From NCBI GenBank assembly GCA_003342895.1, contig PTFA01000394.1, forward strand, positions 248,001 to 312,000: a stretch of DNA of 64,000 nucleotides. Direction: 5' to 3'. The notes beneath the pieces are model-generated. The model searched no databases. It saw only the letters and a program-made list of their open reading frames with translations, and was not told the DNA's origin. The first letter of the stretch is position 1, and each line of letters opens with the position of its first letter. Of this stretch, positions 37,335 to 50,684 are shown in pieces. The translations under genes were made by a program, and so were the position numbers. The DNA is from Casuarius casuarius. Lineage: Eukaryota > Chordata > Aves > Casuariiformes > Casuariidae.

Positions 37335-37388
37335 GGACCGCAAGGGCCTCAGGGACCTGTTGGATTCCCTGGACCAAAAGGACCTCCA
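37335..37388 (+). CDS. COL11A1: COL11A1 exon e22 (54 bp), helix residues ~391-408
   Basis: Encodes GPQGPQGPVGFPGPKGPP, identical to remembered human. Acceptor gcctttaatactag, donor CCTCCA then gtaagt. Confidence 0.95.
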
Positions 37389-39241
37389 GTAAGTATCTTT
37401 CTAAATAAGTATGTGCAATGCAAGAATGTTATTTTTCCTACAGTGTTTCTGAAGTTAATATTTGAAGGTTTATTTAAGGGTTGTTTTGTGTATAGATTAC
37501 AAATAGATAAATTTCCTGCAAGGTTATGGAGCTTTAAGGTAATGAGAAGAACTCACTTGGATATTCAAAACAGTGGCTGAGCCTATCCAGTTGGTGGAGC
37601 TTATATGACATTCAACATCATATACTGAACTGGAAAGGCTCTTGTATGTTAATGCCAAAGTTCAGGTGGCAGACTGAGTTTAAGTGAGATACTATACCCT
37701 CTGTCTTGTGTATATTTCCTTTAAACAGTAGATTCTTTAACAAAAATGCAGAGGAAGGAGACATTCATTAGTAATAGAAATGCACAGTAGAAGTAGCACA
37801 TTTGAGGTTACCCTATAAAAGTATATTGCCTTTTATACATTAAATAAATGTATATTAGGCCAGATGGTGAAATGTACAATATTTGTTTATCCTTTGAATT
37901 AAAGAATTTTTGTAAATGCTGATATGTATCACTTACATTCTACCACACCATACACATGTAATTGAAGAATGAAGGTTACTGATTTTTTTTTGAGAGAGCT
38001 GTGCTTATTTGGGGATTGTTGCAACTTGCTGTCAGTTGTTGCCAAATCATTCTTAGTTCATAAATGCATTTATATAAAAAGAACTTTGGCTGGGTAGGTC
38101 TGTTGTACTTATTAATTCAAGACTTTCACAGTTCTAGATCCAGCTTTGAACTATTCGGTGAAAGACAGAAAGCAGTCCTCCCAAAATTCGTGATTGTGTA
38201 CAAGAAAACCAGTCACACCACCAATATTAATTGAAGAAAAATTATTTATATTATATTCCATAATTAGATCTTAAAAACCCATTCTGAACACATAAATTGA
38301 GGATGCCAATTCTATTATTTTCTGTTCCTCAATCTGATTAAATTTTCCTCGAGTACATTGTACAGAGTAGACAAGCAAAATCTCTGGAAGAATTAGAATA
38401 TTATGACATCAGAAGAAATTCATGTTTTTTGATGACCCTGCTGGAAAGAAACCGATTGGAATTACTGAGTCCTAAGGTCATTTTTATCTACTTCCAGTGG
38501 AAGTCTGGTGCGAAAAGCAGAGTTGGCATCTTTCAGCAACTTAAAAATACGATAGAACGTATGCACAATGATTAGTGGAAGGGGCAACAGGAGGGAAATA
38601 AGACACAAGAAGTAGTAAGAGGTAGAGAAAGAAATGAAAGCAAAGCTTCTGTATTAATGAGCTTATGTGGAGCTTCTCTTCAGTATGGAAACAGAAACAT
38701 GCTCTGTACTACTGTTGTTTTGATGATTACCTTACCAAGCCTCTTTTGGAGTGAACTGCCTCAGAGCATGTGCAGCACTCAGTGTACATATAATTCCCAT
38801 GAGCTTCAGCATGCTATGTTTACTTAGACTGATTTTTTCACCCAGGTATTTGCTCTTTTTATTCCCAGCACCAAAAACTGCACCTTCGCAAATACACCCC
38901 TCATGCTTCATTTTGCCTTAAGTGACTCATTAAGCAAAGAAAAATGAAGGGGAGGGGTAGGGACTTTGCATGATTTCTGAAACTATAGAAATCCATTTTG
39001 GATGTGCCTGCATACTGCAACCCAACAATCACTCTCCAAACCATCGTTAATGCATATCAGGGAGGAAACAAAGAAAATGAAATGTTAAAATCTTATGTAG
39101 CTCATATCAGAGCAATTAAGCTGTGCTGAAGACCGGCCTGAAAAAATGAAGAGATTAGAGATTCCTATCGCTAATAGCACACTCTTTACAGAACTAAGAA
39201 TGGCTGGAAAATGCATTGATTTATGTATTTTCCAATTTCAG
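37389..39241 (+). other. Intron e22-e23 (1853 bp)
   Basis: Nothing recognisable beyond AT-rich sequence and short purine-rich patches near 38570-38640. Confidence 0.85.
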
Positions 39242-39295
39242 GGGCCACCCGGAAAAGATGGCTTGCCTGGGCACCCAGGACAGCGGGGTGAGACC
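39242..39295 (+). CDS. COL11A1: COL11A1 exon e23 (54 bp), helix residues ~409-426
   Basis: Encodes GPPGKDGLPGHPGQRGET, identical to remembered human. Acceptor ttttccaatttcag, donor GAGACC then gtaagt. Confidence 0.95.
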
Positions 39296-42200
39296 GTAAG
39301 TAAATGAACTCTACTGTACTAGTGTTGTAAACCTACTATGGTCATGAACATGTGACCAAAGCCAAAGAGAGAGAGACAACTTAATTGAAAAAGGGACGAG
39401 GCTGGGACTGAGAGATAACATGACTGTAGCTTTCTTATGACTTAGTAGGTTAGGCATGGGAAAGCTTTATTTTTTTTCCATGCTATAAGGATATTATTCT
39501 TGACTATGCCCTGTTAGTAATGTCACAATGAGCTTAAGTAGGCAATAGATGTAAGAAAACTTAATACTCAGGTATCAACTTTAGTAAAGGTTTGTCAGGC
39601 AATTACTATATGGTTCTTTTCTCACTGACTGCTATGTAACATGGCATAATAAAAAGTATTGATAATGCTAAGCTGCTAGGAAACTTAAAAGCCAACACTT
39701 TGAGAAAGCAGGATGAGGAATGATTCAATCAGCCAAAGCAAAGTTCTTCAGAACTAGAGAAAGCCAGAGATGAATTTAGAGAGAAATATTGTCAGCAAGT
39801 AGACTATGTTTTGGGTTCCAGCTTGATTAGAAATCTACTACATTTATGAAATTGAAAAGAAATTTGAATTAAAAATGAGATATTCTGTAATAGGGGTTTA
39901 ACTGCAATGACTAATTGGTTTATTTTAATTGCATTAATAAGAGAATAAACATACTCCTTTTGATTAAAATATATGTGTCTTTGTGGCAAATTAAAGTTAC
40001 AGTCATCATCTGTTGATGAATAATGAATTTTATTTTCAGACATCCATTTTGGGTATTGTTAGCAATGATGCAAAGACTAGTCTTGTGTGCCATAAGAACC
40101 AGTCTGAACCATGGTTTAGGATGCAGGAAATTCAAACTGTTTGTAGTCTGATAGGAAAAACCATAGTCACTATTTTCCCTTTATTCTCATTTGTTTCTTG
40201 ATTTCACTCATGACTAGAAATGGAAGACGCAAAATACAATAAAACTAGGAACTCTGCCACTCTATGATGTTTGGATCAGGTCCCTCTGTTTAATCATTAC
40301 TATGGTACTCTAATTTTATATCTCATTTGGGGTTAGTAGGTTTGCATTGATATAAAACTTGAATAACTCAAAAGCAAATGCAGCTCTTCATTAGCATTGT
40401 TTTCTGCCCTGTGTGTATGTGTGTACCCAGGCCAGAATTATTTTAAAAGTATTCCCCCCCACACACACACACAGTTTTTCACGTATGTATTTTTGTAGAA
40501 AAACAGACTTTTTAAAGTGAAAAGTAGTTTTTTTTCCACTTTTTTCCTGAACATTTCCATTCCATATTAAAAAAATATAAATCAAAAGACTTTCATTGAG
40601 CTCATTGGTAAATCAGGGTCTTAGATTTCTGCTTCTTATTTAGGTGTATTTCCCATTAAAGTTCAATGGTGCATGTGGGCATAATAGCAACTAGGGAATT
40701 AGACTAAGAGATATACTCAATCTTAACAAGTTAGAGAGCCATATTCCCAGATTGCACTCTGCAGCTTGCCTATGGAATAACAACATATGTTGAGAGCTCC
40801 TGAGGTAAATATTAGAGGAGAAAAGGATATAGCATTTTCTCCCAGTAAAACATATTCACTTCAAAGAACTGCCAATATTTGCTAAAATTCCAGAGATAGG
40901 AACAATAGTATCATGATAAATAATTTAGAATATAGGTGTAGGAATAAACTAGAGAATAAAATTACTGTTTCCCCTTAGAAATGATTATCATTTTCAATGA
41001 TGTCATCCACAGATTGGCAGGAGGCATCAACGGAGGAGATAGCTGGATTGTCTGACATTATGCAAGAATTTAGTGTTTCACGTCTATGAAAGGATAAAAT
41101 AGAAACGTAGTAGCTATTTCATATATTAGAATTAATCAAGGACCTTGTTATTTCTTACTGCAATAAACTCAGTTTTATTACATAATATTTCACAGGAATA
41201 CTGAAAAAATGGAGGGTATTAGGTCCTTATGTACGCCTGAATGATAGACTACTGTAAATTTTTTAATACTACATATTTTAGAAGAACCCACATGATGTCC
41301 AGGTCATCTTGAGTATTGGCTGCTGAAATATCCTTTGCTTATTACTCCTTTTACAAATCTAAATTTGTGGGAATAGATAAGCTGGTGATATAAAAAAAAA
41401 TGCAGAGTAGTAAAGCCACCATTAGCATCCAGAGTTATTGAATATACTGGAAAACATTCATGTATTCTGCTAACCTGGAAATAGTAGGTCTTCTCAAGGC
41501 ATTTTCAGGAAATGAGTTATATTCAGCATTCCTTTTTCTTTCCTTACAATAGGCTTCAGAAGTAGTTTTGGCTGAGTAAGGGAATGGGTACATGAACAAT
41601 TCTGTTTGTAGCAGTTCTGATTTTCAGCCTGGAGAGCAAAGGGGTTATTTTGTCTTTGTTCTTAATCTGGATCATTTCAGAGATCTGAAAGAGAGTGACT
41701 AAACAGTTATGGGCAAAACTGAACCATTATAACATCTGGCTGACAGCAAGAAGGGAATCAGATTGAGGAAGGTAAAAAATCTTAAACCAGATCTGATGGA
41801 ACAGGGTTAATGTCAGTGAGATTGTGTCCTGAGGAATGCTGAATAGGGCCCAAAGTCTATAACAAATATGGGCCAGACGACACCTTTGTCTTTACACAGG
41901 TGAGCGGAGGAGGAGGCCAGTATAGACTGTTAGGCATGGGATAGTATATGGGACCCTGGATGTGATACAGCAGTGAATGCACTCTCCTAACATTATGCAG
42001 CAACACACTTCTAATGTGTTTGTAAGACATAATTTAGCATGTTTCCAAGATACAACCAGTGCTACTATAAAGTGAGGCTGTCATTCAGCTTACTGGCAAA
42101 TTCTAGGCAGAAGTCGGGGGGGTTGATTAGAATATGCAAATTCTATAAAATTTGCCAGTGTTCTGGAAAACTGTCCCAAAAACATTTGCTATCTATTCTC

Positions 42201-42769
42201 TGCTTCTCATTTTTTGTCATCATCTCAATTTCTCATTAACTCCATTCTCTTTTTTTTACTCATGCTGCCCTTTTTACCATCTCTGTATAACACTCATCTT
42301 TTCTGAATCTCTATTTCCTTCCATTTTCTTTCTTTCTAATCTTCTCTTTATCTTTAATGCCTCTCCAACTTAATCCACCATCTGTGTGTTTCTTTAAAAA
42401 AAATAAAAAGGTCTGTTTGGCTTTATGATTCATAATGTATATATGTAAAATGTATTTTCAGCTGTCTTTTAGCTACATCATTTATGCATTCAGACTCACC
42501 TAATCAAGTTCACCTAGAGAGCTCTGTAAAACTGACTGGAATTTTTACTGTAGTACCATCTCAGACTGATTGGAACTGATAGAGGCAAGAAAGATTAATC
42601 AGTATTTCACTTCTAAGCATACACAAGAAAAAAGTATATTGCAGTTTTAGTTCCTGGAGAGAAGAAACCTGTGACATGGAATTTCCTTTTCTCCATTTCA
42701 GCACAGATACCAGTTTTGCTCTTCTCTATCTTGTCCTGGGTAACATAGCGTATTATGATTATTTCTTAG
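39296..42769 (+). other. Intron e23-e24 (3474 bp)
   Basis: A C7 run followed by (CA)6 lies at 40454-40472. A pyrimidine-rich patch lies at about 42230-42350. No coding signal is seen. Confidence 0.85.
40454..40472. repeat. C7(AC)6 simple repeat
   Basis: Seven C followed by six AC dinucleotides, typical microsatellite. Confidence 0.95.
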
Positions 42770-42823
42770 GGTTTCCAAGGAAAAACTGGTCCTCCTGGTC
42801 CTGGTGGTGTTGTTGGCCCTCAG
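42770..42823 (+). CDS. COL11A1: COL11A1 exon e24 (54 bp), helix residues ~427-444
   Basis: Encodes GFQGKTGPPGPGGVVGPQ, identical to remembered human, including the unusual GPG GVV triplets. These give a low-imino, glycine-rich spot (two adjacent Gly at the Y and next G positions). Acceptor gattatttcttag; donor CCTCAG then gtacat, a weak donor. Confidence 0.95.
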
Positions 42824-43728
42824 GTACATCATTCAATTTCCTATTTATCTTTGTAATACTAATGTTTAATGGTTATGTTACGGCTACGGCAGTTTTAAGC
42901 TGCATTAAAAAGAAGATATTGATGGATATATCAACTTTGATGGCATCAATATATGTTTTAGTTTTAGAAGAACGTACTTAGCAATCAGTGATTCCACAAA
43001 ATATACAAACATTGGGGTTACCATTCCGCTTTTTTATGTCATGTCTTCTTCATGTGATCATAAACTTCATGGTTTGCAGAAGTCAAGAATGCAAAATGAG
43101 ATCTCTAACATGAAATAGTTTAGAAAGAACAATACATTATGTGGCTTTTTGTCAGATGCCAAATTTTGGTCATTTTTAGGTTGTGGAGAGATTCACTGTC
43201 AAAATTTAATTTGATCTAATCTTACTTATTTGCAGTAAAATTAGTGGATTAGGTATTTGAATTCCCTGGGCATTTTTAGGTGATTCCAGCAGTGAAAATT
43301 TTCTGCCAGTGAATCTGAAGAGATATCTTTCAACTCTCCTACCTTCCAATTCATATTACTCAGAAAAACAACAGTGTTTCAAGACAGGCAGAGGCATGTC
43401 CACTGTCCTTTTGTAACATCCTCTCATATGTGCATAAGCACTGTATTTTTAAACCTTCATTGCTTAAGGAGCAAGGTCAGGATTTCACTCTGTGGAAGCT
43501 GTATAGACGTGTCTGCAGGCAGAATGCAATGCAAGATTTATTTTATGGGATAAAGATATTTTGTAAGTCAGCTTTGCCTGGAGGGGAAGGTGAGGAATGT
43601 ATGCTAACCAATGAACATATTGTTCTGTAACAGACACTCAGAACAGCTGGATATTAAGATTCCTCCTCCTTCCCCCCAAAAGACATTAAATACCTCAAGA
43701 TGATAGAAGTTTTTACTTTTGTGCTTAG
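42824..43728 (+). other. Intron e24-e25 (905 bp)
   Basis: Nothing recognisable. Confidence 0.85.
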
Positions 43729-44489
<761 letters not shown>

Positions 44490-44543
44490 GGTCCAGCTGG
44501 TCTGAAAGGAGGGGAAGGTCCACAAGGCCCACCTGGCCCAGTT
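44490..44543 (+). CDS. COL11A1: COL11A1 exon e27 (54 bp), helix residues ~511-528
   Basis: Encodes [18 protein letters not shown]. Human, as recalled, begins GAPGLK, so the X and Y residues are swapped (AP to PA). Donor CCAGTT then gtaagt (strong), which opens the longest intron in the window. Confidence 0.95.
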
Positions 44544-47150
44544 GTAAGTAAACATCATAATTTTATGGACCCATAGATAGTATTATATAGTAACTTTTTT
44601 TATTCTTTACGTGCTGTGATATTTTGATCACAGTCTGTAAAACAGCAGGCAAATATATATCATTCAAAGTGAACAATAATTTATTTCTATTAATCGCCCA
44701 CAATAATGAGCCTATCATGTAAGGAATGTGAAGGTTGTGCATATCTGAAGCTTGCTGCTATCAGTAGGTATAAAATTGACTTGTTGCTCAATGCTTGCCA
44801 CCTATAGAAGTTATTTTTGAAATAAAAGAGATTTTCGTTAGTGGAAAATCTACAGACAGTGGATATTGAACTACGTTCCCTTTGTACAACTGCAGTTCAC
44901 TCATACAGTTGACCCAACTAATGTCAAATCTATTGCTGGTGTTCTGCATAGCCTAAGCTAGCTTTTAAAAATGTTACGTGATTACTTTTTCAACTTTACT
45001 CTTGCAGCTAGTCTTTTAAACCATTTGGTTCATTTTAACTCATTATGAAACAGATACTTTTTGCTTAAGTTGTGATACCAGAAAGTTTTATATATAAAAA
45101 AAAGTAAGTTTTCTGCTCATCTTCTGTGATTTCTATATAGTTGGAAAATGTTGCACAGTCTACTTTGTTCCACAGCTATTATAATTGTTTTTATTTATTT
45201 ATAATCTGACACAAAAAATGCTGGAAAAATCTCAATAGGTTCTGCTCACAGAATCTATTGTGATTTTTCACCCTAGGTCTGGAGAACTCAACAGACTTAA
45301 AGAAAGGTACACGTCCTAATCCTATATCAGAGTGCTTTAAAACTGGTATAGTGAATCATGTAGCAGCAGGCATACTACACCATTATTTTTGCTGTATAAG
45401 CTTCACTGTAAAAATATTTTTCAATGGAAATTTAGATACTGTAGGAAGGAGGAAAAATTGTAGAGCAACCTTAAGAACTTTAAGAAAGTATGATAAGCAT
45501 CATTAAAAAAGACTTATTTCAGAAAAAAGTAATACACAATTCCGGATTTCTCACTGAAATCCATGGGAATATAGATCATGCAAGAAAAGAAGAGTGGCCC
45601 ATAAACAACACCATCTTATGAATATGTAAAGAGATGATGCATTATACAATTATTCAAGAACTGTAAAAAATATCATTACTGAAAACCACCCATTGCTTTG
45701 AAGGCTTTATCTTCACTGTACTTCTCATGTGGACCATGCTTAAAAACAGGCCCAGTGAAACTGTTACAAATGAGGTTTGCCTGGCTAATGACAGCTGTGT
45801 AAAATCATTTTACCAAACTAGTCTGGGAGTGTACTCCAAAAAATTATTTGTCATACAGTAATATTCTTTCCCAAGATTTTAGTGTCAACATATGCATAAA
45901 AGTATGCTTGCCAACTTTTTGTGTTGTTTTTCCTTTACGATTAAGATAGAAGAAAAAGCAATGACATGTACTTATCCTTCGAAAAGAATAAGTTATTCTC
46001 CCTTGACTGATATTGGTGGATTTTTTCCAGATATTGCTAGGGTCGACAGTTATTTACATTTAGATTTTTGTTTCATGTTTGGACTTCTACTATTTATACC
46101 TCTCCTGCCTCTTTCACTTCAGTTTCTACTAATTATCAATTGAGAGGTATTTGAAATAGGGTACCTGCTTAAAGTAGCCTACCTTTTGTTTTTGTTTTTA
46201 TGCAAATGAAGTTCTACAAGGATGCACTGAGATTCAGAACATGGTACACTTATTTCCAAATGTGAAGTGTGCAGATTTTGACAACCATCTAGTCAACTCA
46301 GCTCTCTCTTTCATCCAGTGCTATTGAAGTGGGCAGCTATTTCTGTTGGGCAGAAAAGTAATAGAGGAGCTGAAATTCTATGTATTTCAGCAATAAAGCT
46401 CCCCTATAGCCCTACAATTCATATTGAGATTAGAATGCATTAAATGGGAAAAAAAGGTAATAGAAAAGTTCTTGCTTTTGGATTATTTCTATATGATTGG
46501 AAAAGATCTGCTGTAGCATACTTTTAAGCTTTAATTCCTGATTTCTTAATACTTGGTACTTGCATTCTTAAAATTAATTCTTGAATTCTTAATACCTTTA
46601 AACTTTTCTTCTTTAAATCAAAAACTTGCGTTTTAGATGTACAGTTGTTCTTAACACAATGCAATACCTGCACGTTCTCAAAGGCACTGAAATAAAGCTC
46701 CTGAGCTTTCTGACCCTTTTACCTTATTCCTGTTCTCTACACTGACAGCTGTAATGCATAACTAGTAATACGTTCCACTTAAAAATGCCATCAACATGAC
46801 TAAAAGAAAAAGAAATCAAATCCAATAAAATTCAAAACACAAGCAACAAAAGACAGCAAAAAACTTGTAACCTGACTATTTCCACACAGTTGCTACTCGT
46901 GAATTGGTATTTCCCTTGCTTTATTAATTATTTGCAATATAAAATGTTTCTGATCTGTGTTTGGAATCTGATAAATAGATCTGCACAAACAGGGAATTAT
47001 AATTCAGAACTCTACTGAGGTCAGTGTAACTCCACAGGGAGGTAATAGTCCATCTGCATGGATAAAAATGTTCAATCTATTATGGCACCCTTGATTTTCT
47101 TGACATTGAAAATATATGGTATATGAAATATAAGAAGTATCCCCATAGAC

Positions 47151-47165
47151 AAAAAAAAAAAAAAA
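47151..47165. repeat. Poly-A run (15 bases)
   Basis: Uninterrupted A homopolymer, no element body recognised. Confidence 0.95.
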
Positions 47166-48608
47166 GCCCTCTGTTGAACTCTTTCCCGTAACACCACTCC
47201 CCCACACACCATGACTTACACACAATTTATTTATCTTTACTTTTCTCACACAGTCATCATGTTTCTATTTTCAGGCTTTCAAACATTCAGGTAATTGGGA
47301 ATGAAGCGGAAGCTAGTAGGGAGGGTCAAAAGGGAGACCATCCCACTCCGTCCAATGAAGCTGAACTGTTAGAAGAAAAGATAAATCAGAAAGAAGAAAG
47401 CACAGACCAGAGTAGTCTCTTCAATCTAAAGGTCGTGTCTGTATTTTCTATTAAGAGAGGAGCTAAGGCTGGACTCAGCTTCCAAGCAGATAGTTAGCTT
47501 AAGTGCAATGAACTGAAACTCTTCTGAGCATGCAGAAACCATGCGGTGAAAGCATTCCTGACATGTTTGCACACCCCACTTTCCCAGACAGGCCATTCAC
47601 ACAGTAGCCATGCCACTACTGTCATGTAGTTTCTCATAAATGCACCTCACATAAGCCTGTCAGGCAAAAGCAAATACCCTGTTACAGTTGTCTGAATTCT
47701 GATATACACGTTTGGATTTAAATTAAAATTTTCCATGTTTTTCTATTTCATATAGGGTGACTCTTCATTAGTATTTTAGTTCAGAACATCAATGCCTTTT
47801 TGAGATGCATGTCTCAATCACGCCCAATTACCATGCTTTGGTTCATACCAGGAAGTGGTCTTGTAGCACGTGAACTATATTCTTCTTATGTGAAACTAAA
47901 CCGGAAATGAAATTCCAGGACTACCTCTAATACATTCCCGCTAATGGGAGTTCAGTGTCAGACCACAGCTAGCATGAAGTATACCCCAGAAATACACATA
48001 ATATAGGTGTCAGGAGTACAGTACCAACGAGTTCACTGTACAAGTCCATTCCTTTTGGGGTCACACTTCCTGGTAAGGTAGACAAAGAATTATTTAGGAA
48101 GCTCAGAATTTTTTTCATGTTTTTCTCCAATCTTTCTTTGAGAAATAGGTGTAGTAGTAGCAGGTATTTTGGGCATAGTGGAAAGAGACATTTTCTATTT
48201 TGTATAGGGTGTGACTTCGTTAGTGTTTTTTCTGCCAAGTATTTGTGGACTTCATTGAGGAATAATACCCCTTCAAACAGGATATTTGAGGCACAAACAA
48301 CACCAAGTTGACCTACAAGTTTTCCAGAAGTCCTCAGTGGTCTTTTATTCTATTTCATCTTTCATTACTAACTTCTTATCTTGGATGCGCCTTCCAGTGA
48401 AAAAGATGCATAGATGCACCTAATACCAGATTTCTGTACATCTGCAAAGACCACAATTACACCACAATAGCTCACTCTTTTCACAGTAGTTCATAGCAGA
48501 CCATGAGCATCAAATGGTCCTAAAATACTTTCCAGTCTATTTTTAGGCAACGGAGGGTACATTCAGTAATGGGAAGTGTAATTATAGGGGAGTCTTCATT
48601 TGGCATTT

Positions 48609-48624
48609 ATAATAATAATAATAA
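48609..48624. repeat. (ATA)n microsatellite
   Basis: Five consecutive ATA-type units. Confidence 0.9.
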
Positions 48625-50658
48625 GATTCATGACACTGGATGATTTTCCTCCAATTCCCCGCCAATACCAATTGCTCCTACCTAGCACATATACTCAATC
48701 ATAAGCTTTATTTGGCTAGTGCCTACATCTGCAAGCATACCAAACAAATGACTATTCCAAATATTGTGCATGCCAATTACTGTGCCTAGAGGGATTTGGA
48801 CAAAAGAAAGAGATGCATGAATGCACTCCAGAGCAAGGTCTTTTTCTTCTTTTTTTAACAGTTGTCTTTTATCTGCTATCTTTATCTTCTGTTTGTTTTC
48901 TTCCCTTCTCATACTACTGCATAGAATGCTGAATGCTGATGAGAGAAAGCTCTTTGGAATGTCAAGCAGTCATTTTTCGTTAGCTCATTTACGGAGAGGA
49001 TGCCCAAATGGGACTGTGAATAAGNCAGCTATAGGCTATTCAATTAGCAGCATTGCCAGAATTAGAGCTATCTTCCTCTATCTGATAACGTTATTCAGTC
49101 ATGGGGATGTTCACTTGTTGAGCATTTTGTTAACCATCAGTAAAAAGTATTGTTACTATTACCTAATGCATACAGGGCCTATAAATTACGTATCTCTTCA
49201 CAGAAAGTGAGATAAAAACAAGGTCACTAATGAGCTTATAATCTGTGTGGGAGAAATACAAGACAAAAACATAGTATTTCGATTCTGTAGAACAGTTAAA
49301 AAAAAACACACTAACAAAAGGAAGATTCAAGGATGTGAGTACCACAGATCACAGATTAGTAGGGAGTTTAGTAGCAAAAGAGGATTGTTTCATAGTGCAG
49401 AGGCAAAGTGACAAAAAAAGATAATAAGCTAGAGTTAAAGAGAGAAATTTAGGAAGAGAATGTAGAACTATGGTTCACACATCTGAAGATCAGAAGAGAC
49501 TATTATCATCTCATCTGTTCTACATAACTTTTCTATTTTTTTAGCCAAGGCATTGAAAAAATCGGTAAAAGAAACTGAATCTCTTTAGTTACGACTTTCT
49601 CAGATTTCCTACAAAAATAGCAAAAGCTGAGATACAAGCAAGAATTTAGAAATTCAGCACATATATATACTGGCAGCAGCTCTGCTTCTGCTGCACTGAC
49701 CCCTCTATCAAATGATCATTCACAGCATTATTTCAACAAGTTTTAAAAGTTAGGCAAGTATTTGAAAGTTTTCTTAAAGAAGAACAGACTTAAGGACCTG
49801 CCCAAAATGCTTTTCTGAGTTGTGATTATAATTTAATGTGTTCTTCTTTGATACTAGTCTACACTGTCTTTCTCACAGAGAAATAAGAGGATCCTTGATA
49901 ACAGAATGTGTACTTCCTGTTCATGACTCACGTGAAATTTAAGTGCGACAAATAAAAATGCATGCAAAAATAAATGTGAAAGGTTGGCTGAGTAAAAAGA
50001 GCTAGCAGAAATTATGGCCACTGTTAGTGTCTGCTGTCTGATGTAGGGAAGATCTGTGAGTTACTTCCTTATATTTTTTTTCCCTCTATTCTTGCATCCT
50101 ACTGATGAGTTGACCTAAAATTGTTTAGCTTATGAGATCTGACAGGATCAGAGACCATGGTGGTATGGCTGCAGGCAAGTGGTTTTTTTGTTGTTGTTGA
50201 ATTCACTGAAGTCTTAGGAAGTTAAAAAAAAGAAAAAGCAGAAATAGGACTCAACTCAGGCATCCACGCAGACTTTCAAAAAATCACCTGGAAGGATAAA
50301 ATCATCTACAATTCCTGCACAAATACCATTTGAACAGTCTTGCAGAATTAGGTCTTACTGAAATAATTTACAAAATGGTTTAGAGCAACTGTTCAGCTTT
50401 CTGCATTTGCAGCAACCATTCAGCACTCTGTTCTGCCACAGTTATCTAGAGGGAAAAGCACCTTAATTATGGAAGTAGTACCAGTTACACCAGTGGGATC
50501 AGTCCAAGAAAAGCATGCCATGGATAGGAGTAACAAACTGTGCCCTTATAGGCAAATTCCAATATTCCAAGAGGTAGCCAAACTTAATCTTGCTTAAACA
50601 TGGGAGAAAAATGCCTATTCAGAGCCTCAGGCTACAATATCTATTACCTATCCATTGC

Positions 50659-50684
50659 ATGATATACCACTTCCAGTATATCAT
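50659..50684. repeat. Hairpin, perfect 9-bp arms
   Basis: atgatatac at 50659-50667 pairs with gtatatcat at 50676-50684 across an 8-base loop. Confidence 0.9.
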